Shown piece after piece: positions 9,019-16,496 of a stretch of DNA of 51,534 nt. The position numbers and the translations under genes are program-made. This DNA is from Insolitispirillum peregrinum. Lineage in GTDB: Bacteria; Pseudomonadota; Alphaproteobacteria; Rhodospirillales; Rhodospirillaceae. The stretch is taken from NCBI RefSeq assembly GCF_900156605.1, contig NZ_FTOA01000012.1, positions 1 to 51,534 of the forward strand. Direction: 5' to 3'. How positions within the stretch are numbered: position 1 is the first letter of the stretch; the number at the start of each line of letters is the position of its first letter. The notes under the pieces are model-generated. The model did not search any database. It worked only from the letters and a program-made list of their open reading frames with translations, and was not told the DNA's origin.

Positions 9019-10328
9019 TGCTCCTCCTCGCTGCCGGCCGCCTGCCTGCGGGCGCGCAGCTTGTCCCAGTAGGTCAGACGCTTGCGGATTTCCCGTTCAA
9101 AGCCACGTTCCGGCGGGTCATAAAAGTCCTGCCGTCCCATGCCCTCGGGGAAGTAGTCCTGACCGGAAAAGCCGTCTGGCGCGTCATGGTCATAGGCGTA
9201 GTGTGCCCCATAGCCCATGTCCTTCATCATCCGGGTCGGCGCATTCAGGATGTGCTTGGGCGGCATCAGGCTGCCGGTCTGCTGTGCGGCCTTGCGCGCC
9301 GCCTTGTAGGCGCGATAGGCCCCGTTTGACTTGGGCGCGGTGCCAAGATACAGCACCAGTTGCGCCAGAGCCAGTTCGCCTTCCGGGCTGCCCAGCCGTT
9401 CATAGGCTTCCCAGGCGGCGATGGCCTGGGTCAAGGCCGCCGGGTCGGCCAGTCCGATATCCTCGACCGCAAAGCGCAACAGGCGACGCAGGATATAGCG
9501 CGGATCTTCGCCGCCTTCCAGCATCCGGCACGCCCAGTACAGCGCCGCATTAGGGTCCGAGCCGCGCAACGACTTGTGCAGGGCGGAAATCAGGTTGTAA
9601 TGGCCTTCGCGGTCCTTGTCATAGACCGGAGCCCGCTGCTGGACAAAGGTCGCCAGTGCCGCCGCGTCCAGCACCGGCGTCGCCCCGGGCAGGGCCATCA
9701 GCTCTTCGACCATCACCAGCAGATAGCGCCCGTCACCATCGGCCATCGCCCGCAGGGCGGTGCGGGCATCGGCATCCAGCGGCAGGGGACGGCCCGCCGA
9801 TTGCTCGGCCCGCTGCAACAATCCTTCCAGCGCCGCGTCGTCCAGCCGGTTCAGCACCAGCACCCGGCAGCGGGACAGCAAGGCGGCGTTCAGCTCGAAC
9901 GACGGGTTTTCCGTCGTCGCCCCCACCAGCACCACCGTGCCATCTTCGACATAGGGCAAAAAGCCGTCTTGCTGGCTGCGGTTGAAACGGTGGATTTCGT
10001 CGATGAACAGCAGGGTGCCCTTGCCATCCTTGCGGCGGGCACGGGCGGCCTCGAACACCTTGCGCAGATCGGCCACGCCGGAAAACACCGCCGACAGCGG
10101 TTCAAAGTGCAGGTCGGTCTGATCGGCCAGCAGGCGGGCAATGGTGGTCTTGCCACAGCCCGGCGGCCCCCACAGGATGAACGACCCCAGCCGGTGCGCT
10201 GCCACCATCCGCCCCAGCGGACCATCCGGGCCGATCAGATGGTCCTGCCCGACCACCTCGGCCAGCGTCTGCGGGCGCAGACGCTCGGCCAGCGGGCGGG
10301 GGGCGATGGCGTCAAACAATCCGGCCAT
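9015..10328 (-). CDS. rarA: Replication-associated recombination protein A (AAA+ ATPase)
   Basis: 437 residues, RarA/MgsA/WRNIP1 family, related to clamp-loader subunits. It acts at stalled replication forks. Walker A GPPGCGKTTIAR (about 53-64), Walker B LLFIDEIHRFN, sensor 1 VLVGATTENPSF, then the family C-terminal helical block (ISALHKSLRGSDPNAALYW) and tetramerisation region (GYGAHYAYDHDAP). It begins 4 bp after degQ and ends inside the crcB start codon. Normal length, no missing catalytic motif. Confidence 0.95.
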   Translation of the reverse strand: MAGLFDAIAPRPLAERLRPQTLAEVVGQDHLIGPDGPLGRMVAAHRLGSFILWGPPGCGKTTIARLLADQTDLHFEPLSAVFSGVADLRKVFEAARARRKDGKGTLLFIDEIHRFNRSQQDGFLPYVEDGTVVLVGATTENPSFELNAALLSRCRVLVLNRLDDAALEGLLQRAEQSAGRPLPLDADARTALRAMADGDGRYLLVMVEELMALPGATPVLDAAALATFVQQRAPVYDKDREGHYNLISALHKSLRGSDPNAALYWACRMLEGGEDPRYILRRLLRFAVEDIGLADPAALTQAIAAWEAYERLGSPEGELALAQLVLYLGTAPKSNGAYRAYKAARKAAQQTGSLMPPKHILNAPTRMMKDMGYGAHYAYDHDAPDGFSGQDYFPEGMGRQDFYDPPERGFEREIRKRLTYWDKLRARRQAAGSEEEQ

Positions 10329-10332
10329 TGCC

Positions 10333-11739
10333 TTAACCGACCTGAATGTTCAGCACGCGGTCCCCGCGCTGGATGCTGATCAGCCAGCGGCTGGGCGTCC
10401 GTTGCAGCAGGTCGGTCACCTCCTGCACCGAACGTACCGGTTTGCCGTTGATTTCGCGGATCACGTCGCCCGGCTCGATCCCGAGGTTGGCGGCATACCC
10501 GTCACGCCGCACCGCCGTCACGATCACCGTATCGGGGACATAGGCCCGCTCCAGCTCTTCGGACAGCGCCGGATTGAGGTTCGCAACCTTGATCCCGGTC
10601 AGCGGCGTGCGCCCTTTGATCTCGGTTTCCGCTCGGTCCGGACGATCCGGGGCCGCTTCCAGCGGCATGCGCAGCGAGACTGCTCCGCCCTTGCGCAGCA
10701 CCGACAGGGTGACGCTTTCGCCCACCGGACGGGTGGCCAGCCGATAGCGCAGGTCGGCCGGATCGGCCAGATCAACCCCATCGACCGCCGTCACCACGTC
10801 GCCAATCCGCAAACCGGCGGCTTCGGCCGGGCTGCCCTTGGCAATGCCGTTGATCAATACCCCGCCCGGCCGGTCAAAGCCCAGCGAAGCGGCAATGTCA
10901 CGCCCAACCCCCTGCCCGGTGACGCCGACCCACGGACGGATCACCTTGCCACCATTCAACAGGCCATCGACCACCGTGCGTACCATGTCCGCCGGGATGG
11001 CAAAGCCGATCCCCATATAGCCGCCATCGCGGGTATAGATCGACGAGTTGATGCCCGCCAGCTTGCCATCCAGCGTCACCAGCGCCCCGCCCGAATTGCC
11101 CGGGTTGATCGCCGCATCGGTCTGGATGAAGGCGTTAAAGCTGTTGCCACCGGTATGACGGCCCAACGCCGACACAATCCCGCTGGTCACCGTCTGACCG
11201 ACACCAAAGGGATTGCCGATCGCCAGCACCAGATCACCGACCTCCAGCGTTTCCATGTTGCCCAGTTGCAGGGTCGGCAGGCCGGTCGGGCTGTCCTTCA
11301 GCCGCAACACCGCCAGATCGGTCCGTTCGTCCGACCCGATCAGCTCGGCCTCGAACTCTCGGCGGTCTTGCAGCACCACGGTGATTTCATCCGCGCCTTC
11401 GATAACGTGATTGTTGGTCACCACGATGCCGTTGGCCTGAATGATCACCCCCGACCCCAGCGAGTTTTCCACCCGCTGCTGCGGCACCCCTTGCGGCAGG
11501 CGGTTGCCAAAGAACTGGCGGAACAGCGGATCATTGAAGATCGGTGGCAACGAGCGGGTGCGCACCGTCTTGCGGGTATAGATGTTGACCACCGCTGGCG
11601 CCGCCTGTTTCACCACCGACGCAAAGGACAGCGAAATTTGCTCGCGGCTTGACGGAACCTGTTGAGCCTCGGCCGTGGGGGCGATGGCCGCCAGCAAGGC
11701 CAGCCCGAACAGCCCCCCCAGAACAGACGTGCGTTTCAT
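10333..11739 (-). CDS. degQ: DegQ/DegP family periplasmic serine endoprotease
   Basis: 468 residues. A signal peptide (first 25 residues, ending AEA) directs it to the periplasm, where HtrA proteases remove misfolded envelope proteins. Trypsin-like domain with the triad His in VTNNHVIEG, Asp in RTDLAVLRLKD and Ser in NPGNSGGALV, followed by two PDZ domains (about 265-355 and 380-465). The start ATG at 11,739 follows a 54-bp gap after the tautomerase gene, so it is either the second gene or the promoter-proximal gene of the long minus-strand operon. DegP, DegQ and DegS-like roles cannot be separated by eye; two PDZ domains exclude DegS. Confidence 0.93.
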   Translation of the reverse strand: MKRTSVLGGLFGLALLAAIAPTAEAQQVPSSREQISLSFASVVKQAAPAVVNIYTRKTVRTRSLPPIFNDPLFRQFFGNRLPQGVPQQRVENSLGSGVIIQANGIVVTNNHVIEGADEITVVLQDRREFEAELIGSDERTDLAVLRLKDSPTGLPTLQLGNMETLEVGDLVLAIGNPFGVGQTVTSGIVSALGRHTGGNSFNAFIQTDAAINPGNSGGALVTLDGKLAGINSSIYTRDGGYMGIGFAIPADMVRTVVDGLLNGGKVIRPWVGVTGQGVGRDIAASLGFDRPGGVLINGIAKGSPAEAAGLRIGDVVTAVDGVDLADPADLRYRLATRPVGESVTLSVLRKGGAVSLRMPLEAAPDRPDRAETEIKGRTPLTGIKVANLNPALSEELERAYVPDTVIVTAVRRDGYAANLGIEPGDVIREINGKPVRSVQEVTDLLQRTPSRWLISIQRGDRVLNIQVG

Positions 11740-11793
11740 GATGTCCTCATCAGATGACAGACAGGGAATGACAAACAGGGAAAGCGGAAAGAC

Positions 11794-12153
11794 CTACTTG
11801 AAATAGAGGGCGGGCGGCATGTCGACCAGCCGGACCGAGGTTTCCACCCGCAGCCCTTTGGCTTCGGCCACCGGAGCCACATGCTGGCGCAGCAGGGCCA
11901 GAGCCTCGGAGCCAACGGCGGTCAGCACCTCGGGCGTGCGCCCGGTCAGCAGGCCGATATCCAGATGCGCCATGTCCCGATCAGCGGCACCGTCAGCGAC
12001 ATACACCTTGTCAATCACCGCCACCCGGCTTTTGCAAGCCGCCAGCGTGGCGTTGGCTTTTTCGATCACCAGCGTGTGCAGGCTGGCAAACAGGCTGGCG
12101 GTATCGAGGGCGTCGGCCATCTCACGCGAACATTCCAGGCGAATCTGCGGCAT
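11794..12153 (-). CDS. 5-carboxymethyl-2-hydroxymuconate isomerase (CHMI-type tautomerase)
   Basis: 119 residues from ATG 12,153. I prefer this start over a TTG one codon upstream because it places Pro next to Met; in this superfamily the exposed N-terminal Pro is the catalytic base. The start MPQIRLECS and the block HLDIGLLTGRT match HpcD/HpaF-type isomerases of the homoprotocatechuate pathway. No other genes of that pathway are here, so the true substrate may differ. It stands 54 bp before degQ on the same strand. Confidence 0.8.
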   Translation of the reverse strand: MPQIRLECSREMADALDTASLFASLHTLVIEKANATLAACKSRVAVIDKVYVADGAADRDMAHLDIGLLTGRTPEVLTAVGSEALALLRQHVAPVAEAKGLRVETSVRLVDMPPALYFK

Positions 12154-12156
12154 CAA

Positions 12157-12464
12157 GGCATCCTTTCATGCAAAACCCCGCCCACCGTCTCGGCATTCTG
12201 GACGGCGCACCGTGCCTGTTAGCATACCAGCCGGGCGGTTGGATAGTCGCCTGAGGATATGAGGAGCCTTGCAGAAAAAGGAAAGGCCGGGCGCAAGGCC
12301 GATCGGGGGACTGTTGGTTAAAAACAGGAAAGCTGGCAATGATGCCCCCCGACATTCCGGCTTGAACGAACAGAAACGCCGCTGGCCCGGCCCTCTTCCC
12401 GGTACGACGGCATGAAAAAAGCCGCCCGAAGGCGGCTTTTTCCAGTACCGGACAGGCGCAAACC
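12157..12464. other. Intergenic region between glnK and the tautomerase gene
   Basis: 308 bp holding the glnK terminator (12,415-12,441) at one end and presumably the promoter of the tautomerase-degQ operon. I see no ORF with coding character, no repeat shared with the rest of the window and no convincing -35/-10 pair. Confidence 0.4.
12415..12441 (-). terminator. Intrinsic terminator of glnK
   Basis: Minus strand: A-rich lead, 6-bp GC stem extended by A:T pairs (AAAAAGCCGCC / GGCGGCTTTTTT), TTCG tetraloop and T6 tail, 24 bp past the glnK stop. Textbook intrinsic terminator, showing that glnK is monocistronic. Confidence 0.9.
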
Positions 12465-12803
12465 TTACAGGGCGTCGCCGTCGGTTTCGCCGGTGCGAAT
12501 GCGCACAGCCTTGGCGATGTCGAACACGAACACCTTGCCATCACCGATCTTGTCGGTCTTGGCGGCGGCACAGATCGCTTCGACGACCTGATCGGCCATT
12601 TCGGCCTTCACCGCCACTTCGATTTTCACTTTCGGCAGGAAGCTGACCTGATACTCAGCGCCACGATAAATCTCGGTCTGCCCCTTCTGGCGACCAAAGC
12701 CCTTGACCTCGGAGACAGTCAGGCCCTGGATGCCAAGCGGCGTGAGCGCCTCGCGCACTTCGTCCAGCTTGAATGGTTTAATGATGGCCATGACGAGTTT
12801 CAT
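12465..12803 (-). CDS. glnK: P-II family nitrogen regulatory protein (GlnK/GlnB)
   Basis: 112 residues from ATG 12,803; the open frame upstream is not conserved. PII proteins are trimeric sensors of 2-oxoglutarate, ATP/ADP and, by uridylylation, glutamine. The start MKLVMAIIKPFKLDEVREAL, the T-loop with Tyr51 (uridylylation site, GAEYQVSF) and the C-terminal block KIGDGKVFVFDI are all present. Neither amtB nor glnA adjoins it: the gene stands alone between its own promoter and terminator. The sigma-54-like promoter upstream argues for a GlnK-type, nitrogen-starvation-induced paralogue rather than the housekeeping glnB of a glnBA operon. Confidence 0.93.
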   Translation of the reverse strand: MKLVMAIIKPFKLDEVREALTPLGIQGLTVSEVKGFGRQKGQTEIYRGAEYQVSFLPKVKIEVAVKAEMADQVVEAICAAAKTDKIGDGKVFVFDIAKAVRIRTGETDGDAL

Positions 12804-12870
12804 GAATATACCCCTCGTTGTATAGAGCAAGCAGCCAGAAGAGCCGCAGGTCGGTCCTCGGCCTCCCATT

Positions 12871-12887
12871 CTCAAACGGCGTGCCAA
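12871..12887 (-). promoter_or_regulatory. Sigma-54-like promoter of glnK
   Basis: Minus strand TTGGCACGCCGTTTGAG: a perfect -24 element (TTGGCACG) and a -12 element TTGA (consensus TTGC) at the exact required spacing. It lies about 70 bp before the glnK ATG, giving a leader near 58 nt. An imperfect dyad at 12,979-12,997, about 120-135 bp upstream of the inferred start, could be an activator site but does not match NtrC well. Confidence 0.6.
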
Positions 12888-13050
12888 CTTTTATATAGTG
12901 TTGTTTATCATGGTATTAGGCGAAAAAAAGCCCTAAAGAATCCTCACTCGCGGGCGTTAATGCCCATTAAAACATCAAGCTGGCAAAGACCATGCTTATT
13001 TAATAAGCTCTCGCTGTACACCCTGGACCAGCGTGCGTTAAATCTGGCGC

Positions 13051-13230
13051 CACGGTACACGACAGTTTGAAAACAAGAGCGGGCTGCCGCCCGGACCTGC
13101 TCGGGGCCTGAGGCCCCGAACCCACATTTTTTTCTTGGACTATCAAATTAATGGGGTCTGGGGCCGACTGGCCCCAGCGAGGTGTGGAGCAACGCTCCAT
13201 GATCTTGTTTTCTGTTTGTCGTATACTGTG
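13051..13230 (+). repeat. MITE-like palindromic element, copy E1
   Basis: About 180 bp with terminal inverted repeats (GTACACGACAGTTTGAAAA at the left; the right end read on the minus strand is GTATACGACAAACAG). Inside are a GGGCTGCCGCCC hairpin, the GC hairpin TCGGGGCCTGAGGCCCCGA, a T-rich centre, and the mirror GGGGCCGACTGGCCCC with GGAGCAACGCTCC. It aligns end to end with E2 at 16,494-16,672 in the opposite orientation. No transposase; it would need one in trans. The name MITE-like is my inference from the terminal repeats, size and copy number. Confidence 0.65.
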
Positions 13231-13233
13231 ATC

Positions 13234-13310
13234 TGACGCAGGCACGCTGGTCTAACTTTTTGATCTGTCGCAGTGAGCGCAAAACCGGTGCCCACTTTTG
13301 CGCTCACTGC
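13234..13310 (+). repeat. Direct repeat R2, copy A, with REP-type hairpin
   Basis: A ~42-bp core (TGACGCAGGCACGCTGG to TGTCGCAGTG) is repeated at 14,934, exactly 1,700 bp downstream. It continues into a perfect 15-bp stem (13,270-13,284 with 13,296-13,310, GCAGTGAGCGCAAAA) around CCGGTGCCCAC, the AAAACCGG-TTTTGCGC type of palindrome often seen between alphaproteobacterial genes. The in-frame GTG at 13,273 lies inside this stem and is not a credible start for the next gene. Confidence 0.65.
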
Positions 13311-13332
13311 TCTAGCCCGGACCCTGCCCGCC

Positions 13333-14955
13333 ATGCTGCCTCCCCGCAATCCCTTTCTCCTCAAAGCCCTCGCCGCCTATCAGGACGAAAACCCGGCGCA
13401 GGCTGTGGAGTGGTGCGACTGGATTGCGGCAGACAGTCCAGAGGCCGCCTTTGCCGACCACTTGCGCGGGCAAGCCTTGCGCGCACTCGGTCAGCCGGAC
13501 AAGGCTGCCGAGGCGCTGGTCAGCGCAGTTAAACGCACCCTTGGCAGCGGGCAGGATGGCGATGAGGTGCTGGCCGAACGCGTCCGCGACACCGCCGAGG
13601 CCCTGAGCGATGCCGGACAGGATGCCCGGGCGCTGGCGTTGCTGATGGATGTGCTGCCGCAGATTTCGGCCTCCCCGCTGCTGGCGTCCCTGTGGACGCA
13701 GACGGCCTGTCTGGCCATCCCGCAGCAAGACTGGACCAGCGCCGAACAGGCGGTGGCCCGGGCCATGGCGCTGGCGCCACAGGATCAGGCGGTGTGGACG
13801 GCCCTCGGCTCGCTGCGTCTGCGCCGCGATGACCCGGTCGGAGCGCTGGAGGCATTCGATCATGCCCTGACGCTGTTGCCGCCGTCAGCCGCAGCGCATC
13901 TGCAAACCGCCCTGCTGGCGGCGCGAGGGGCGGCACTGTTTGACTGTGGACGCTATCAACAGGCGCTCGACTGTTACAATCACGCCCTACCGCTGGTCCC
14001 TGATGATGCCTGGCTGCGCATGAACCGGGCCGCCGCCCTGCTGGTGCAGGGGGATTTTGCGGCGGGCTGGCACGATCTGGAGTTCCGTTGGCAAGTGCCG
14101 TCCTTTCAGCGTCGCTATCGAGTGCCAGAGGCTCCGCTGTGGGATGGGTGCCGCCACCCGGACGACACCCTGTTGGTGTGCAATGAACAGGCTTTCGGCG
14201 ATGCCCTGATGATGGCCCGCTGCCTGCCGGAACTGGCCCGCCGGTTTGGCGGGCGGGTGGTGGTGGAATGCCATCCGCCCCTGCAACGCCTGTTCGCCAC
14301 CCTGCCCGGCGTGGATGAGGTGTTCCCGCACGGCGGTCAAGCGCCAGAGTATCAGTGGCACTGCCCGCTGATGAGCCTGCCGCGCCTGCTGGAGATCACC
14401 GCCACGACGGTTCCCCCCGCCGCTTGCCTGACACCCCCCCCCCCCACCACCCGCATCCCGGCGGGTGACGGTCCGGCCATCGGCCTGAGCTGGGGCGGCC
14501 GCCCGCAGCCGCGCAACCGGTCAGTCCCGTTTGCCGACCTGTGGGCCACCGTCCGGCAGGCGACAGGCGCACACCCGGTGCGCTGGGTCTGCCTGCAAGC
14601 CGACGAACGACGGAAGGAGGCCAACGGCATCGACGGACTCTGGATGCCTCCGGCCCCGCAGGACTTCGCCGACAGCGCGGCAGTCATGGCGCAACTGGAC
14701 TGGGTGATCAGTATCGACAGTGCGGTGCTGCATCTGGCCGGAGCCATCGGCACCCCTTGTGCCGCCCTGCTGCTGGCCGGGGCAGACTGGCGCTATGGCC
14801 TGCCCGTCCCCGCCGCCGCCTGCGGCAGTCCGTGGTACCCACAGATGCCGCTGTTCCGTCAGCCTGCGCTGGACGACTGGCCCGGCGCCCTGGCGGCGCT
14901 GGGCGAGTGGCTCAGACCAGTGTGCGCCCGGAATGACGCAGGCACACTGGCCTGA
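13333..14955 (+). CDS. TPR protein with C-terminal glycosyltransferase-9-like domain
   Basis: 540 residues from ATG 13,333; the frame opens at a GTG in the upstream repeat, which I reject. The N-terminal half holds several tetratricopeptide repeats (clear ones near PVGALEAFDHALTLLP and YQQALDCYNHALPLVP). The C-terminal half has the TPR-linked glycosyltransferase marks EQAFGDALMMARCLPEL, WGGRPQPRN and DSAVLHLAGAIGTPC with DWRYG and SPWYP. Such proteins occur near flagellar or surface-glycan loci and may glycosylate proteins. A run of 12 C at 14,434-14,445 encodes TPPPPT and could slip. The stop codon lies inside the second R2 copy. Gene and repeats sit in the MITE-bracketed island. Confidence 0.8.
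   Translation: MLPPRNPFLLKALAAYQDENPAQAVEWCDWIAADSPEAAFADHLRGQALRALGQPDKAAEALVSAVKRTLGSGQDGDEVLAERVRDTAEALSDAGQDARALALLMDVLPQISASPLLASLWTQTACLAIPQQDWTSAEQAVARAMALAPQDQAVWTALGSLRLRRDDPVGALEAFDHALTLLPPSAAAHLQTALLAARGAALFDCGRYQQALDCYNHALPLVPDDAWLRMNRAAALLVQGDFAAGWHDLEFRWQVPSFQRRYRVPEAPLWDGCRHPDDTLLVCNEQAFGDALMMARCLPELARRFGGRVVVECHPPLQRLFATLPGVDEVFPHGGQAPEYQWHCPLMSLPRLLEITATTVPPAACLTPPPPTTRIPAGDGPAIGLSWGGRPQPRNRSVPFADLWATVRQATGAHPVRWVCLQADERRKEANGIDGLWMPPAPQDFADSAAVMAQLDWVISIDSAVLHLAGAIGTPCAALLLAGADWRYGLPVPAAACGSPWYPQMPLFRQPALDDWPGALAALGEWLRPVCARNDAGTLA
14434..14445 (+). repeat. C12 homopolymer tract inside the TPR gene
   Basis: Twelve consecutive C residues in frame within the coding region. 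Loss or gain of one base would truncate the protein before its glycosyltransferase-like end. It is either a phase-variation tract or a place where assembly length is uncertain. Confidence 0.85.
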
Positions 14956-15012
14956 CCTTTTGATTTGTCGTAGTGGCAGTGCGAAAAACGGGAACCGGTT
15001 TTCGCAAAAATA
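14934..15012 (+). repeat. Direct repeat R2, copy B
   Basis: TGACGCAGGCACACTGGCC to TGTCGTAGTG, about 85 percent identical to copy A at 13,234 over 42 bp. It is followed by its own GCGAAAA ... TTTTCGC palindrome with an inner CGGGAACCG. It supplies the last seven codons and the stop of the TPR gene. Confidence 0.65.
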
Positions 15013-15057
15013 ATGCGGTAGAACAAAAGGTTAGAGCAGATTGGCAATATACCTCGT

Positions 15058-16272
15058 TTAGTGCCATACGGCCTTTTCCGCAGGAATCCTGCGAAGCCGA
15101 AGCAGCACTAGCCCCGCCAATACCACCCCCGCCATCGTCGTCGCATACCAGATCACCGGCCAGGCCGAATCACCGTTCAACAGCGTTACGGCCAATGTAC
15201 CAGCAACGCTGACAATCAAGCTTTGAATGCAGAAGTAGAACGCCACTGCCGATCCTGCGATATCATCGAAATGCGCAAGTGCGCCATTGGCGGTAACCGA
15301 CACCGTAAAGACAATACCGACCGCCATGACCCACATCGGCAGGATGAAGGTGGAGAATGACGGTGAGCCCAAAAGTTCACCCATCCCCAACAGGATGGCC
15401 CCGCAAAGCAGCAACACCATTCCGCGCGCCACACATCCTGCGACACCCCATCGGGCAACAAGGGACCGCGAAAAACGGGTTGTCACAACCATGATCAACG
15501 CGACACTGGCGAAGGCCATACTGAATCCGGCCCCGGAGTGGTTCGCCCGGCCCATAAGCACGCGGGGAGCTGTCGAGAAGAAAACAAAGAACGTCCCCAT
15601 ACCAGCGCCAAAGGCCAGCGTATAAACCCAAAAGGCCAGGCTTGCGAAGATCGGTAAAACGGATCGACGCCTCCTTGCCTGATCCAGCGGGCGGGTTTCG
15701 CGCCATCGGAAGCCGGCATTCAGGAGAGCGGGCAACGCAAGTACGGCCAGCGTGATGAATATCGCCCGCCATCCAGCAAATTCGCTGATCAATGCTCCAG
15801 CGATGGGGCCAACGGCAGGGACGAAGGCCAGCACCGAACTCAAAAGCCCATAGATGACGACGCTCTCGGGCTGATCGGCATAAATGTCGCGAACCGTCGC
15901 GAATGTCGCCACCAGCATGGCCGACGCGCCAGCAGCCTGCAGCAAGCGAAAGACGACAAATACGGTGGCCGTTTCTGACCACGCGGCCCCAAGGGACGCG
16001 ACGATAAAAATCATTCCCCCCACCAACAGAACAGGCCGCCTCCCGACGCGATCCGATACCGGCCCGAAAATCACCTGACCGACACCAAGCATCACCATGT
16101 AGAGGCTCAAGCTAAGCTGGACGATGGAAGGCGTCGTGTTCAGGACGGCGGGCATAACCGGAACGACGGGGAGATAAATATCCATCGCCAGTGAAGCGAG
16201 GATGTCGAAAGGGGCCATCAACAGCAATGCTGCCGACAGGGAACAGGCCCATGCAGGGCGCATAATGGTCAT
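15058..16272 (-). CDS. floR: FloR/CmlA-type phenicol (chloramphenicol/florfenicol) MFS exporter
   Basis: 404 residues, twelve predicted TM helices, Bcr/CflA-type drug:H+ antiporter. It matches my recollection of FloR over its whole length, not just the general family: MDIYLPVVP near the start, LYMVMLGVGQVIFGPVSDR in the loop 2-3 region, ASAMLVATFATVRDIYA, RSVLPIFASLAFWVYTL, GTFFVFFSTAPRVLMG and VSVTANGALAHFDDIAGSA. FloR is also 404 residues. It is clearly not identical to the clinical allele. Predicted role: efflux of chloramphenicol and florfenicol across the inner membrane. A promoter, a 9-codon leader ORF and a stem-loop precede it. ATG 16,272 has a weak ribosome site. It lies in the MITE-bracketed island, suggesting acquisition. 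Confidence 0.85.
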   Translation of the reverse strand: MTIMRPAWACSLSAALLLMAPFDILASLAMDIYLPVVPVMPAVLNTTPSIVQLSLSLYMVMLGVGQVIFGPVSDRVGRRPVLLVGGMIFIVASLGAAWSETATVFVVFRLLQAAGASAMLVATFATVRDIYADQPESVVIYGLLSSVLAFVPAVGPIAGALISEFAGWRAIFITLAVLALPALLNAGFRWRETRPLDQARRRRSVLPIFASLAFWVYTLAFGAGMGTFFVFFSTAPRVLMGRANHSGAGFSMAFASVALIMVVTTRFSRSLVARWGVAGCVARGMVLLLCGAILLGMGELLGSPSFSTFILPMWVMAVGIVFTVSVTANGALAHFDDIAGSAVAFYFCIQSLIVSVAGTLAVTLLNGDSAWPVIWYATTMAGVVLAGLVLLRLRRIPAEKAVWH

Positions 16273-16350
16273 GACGAAACAACCGCTTGATGAGGGATAT
16301 CAGGCGGCGTCTGCCCGTCAGCAATCAGATCGGGACTGGCTTGACAGAAC

Positions 16351-16379
16351 GCCGCAACAACGCTGTGTGTTGTTGCGGC
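16351..16379 (-). promoter_or_regulatory. Attenuator-type stem-loop downstream of the leader peptide
   Basis: Perfect 11-bp stem GCCGCAACAAC / GTTGTTGCGGC with a 7-nt loop, starting at the very next base after the leader stop codon. A ribosome stalled in the leader would cover or open the 5' arm. No U tract follows, so translational control or mRNA stability is more likely than termination. About 78 nt separate it from the exporter ATG. Confidence 0.65.
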
Positions 16380-16409
16380 TTACCTATCTGCTGACTTGGC
16401 GTTCCCCAT
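16380..16409 (-). CDS. Nine-residue leader peptide MGNAKSADR upstream of the phenicol exporter
   Basis: ATG at 16,409, nine sense codons, TAA at 16,382-16,380. GGAGG lies 7 nt upstream, a far better ribosome site than the exporter's own. The cmlA attenuator leader, as I recall it, is also nine residues (MSTSKNADK) and shares the K-x-A-D-[KR] end. Chloramphenicol-stalled ribosomes on such leaders open a downstream stem and induce the exporter. The peptide sequence and position are read directly; the regulatory role is inferred by analogy. Confidence 0.7.
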   Translation of the reverse strand: MGNAKSADR

Positions 16410-16467
16410 GCCGACACCTCCAGATGCGCCAGACCGGCTTTTGCAAAAAAATGTAGCAACACAACAG

Positions 16468-16496
16468 ACTATAGAAGTGTGTCTGGTTCACGTCAC
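16468..16496 (-). promoter_or_regulatory. Sigma-70 promoter of the leader-exporter transcript
   Basis: Minus strand: -35 GTGACG (16,496-16,491), 17-bp spacer, -10 TATAGT (16,473-16,468, 5 of 6). Expected start near 16,461, about 50 nt before the leader ATG. The -35 hexamer straddles the outer end of MITE-like element E2, so the element may have helped create the promoter. Confidence 0.5.

Noticed and set aside
13273..13332. N-terminal extension of the TPR protein from GTG 13,273
   Set aside because: These codons lie in a perfect REP-type hairpin that belongs to a repeat; the ATG at 13,333 gives a normal start.
13051..15012. CRISPR array or other regular repeat array
   Set aside because: The repeats are few, long, palindromic and not regularly spaced; there are no cas genes.
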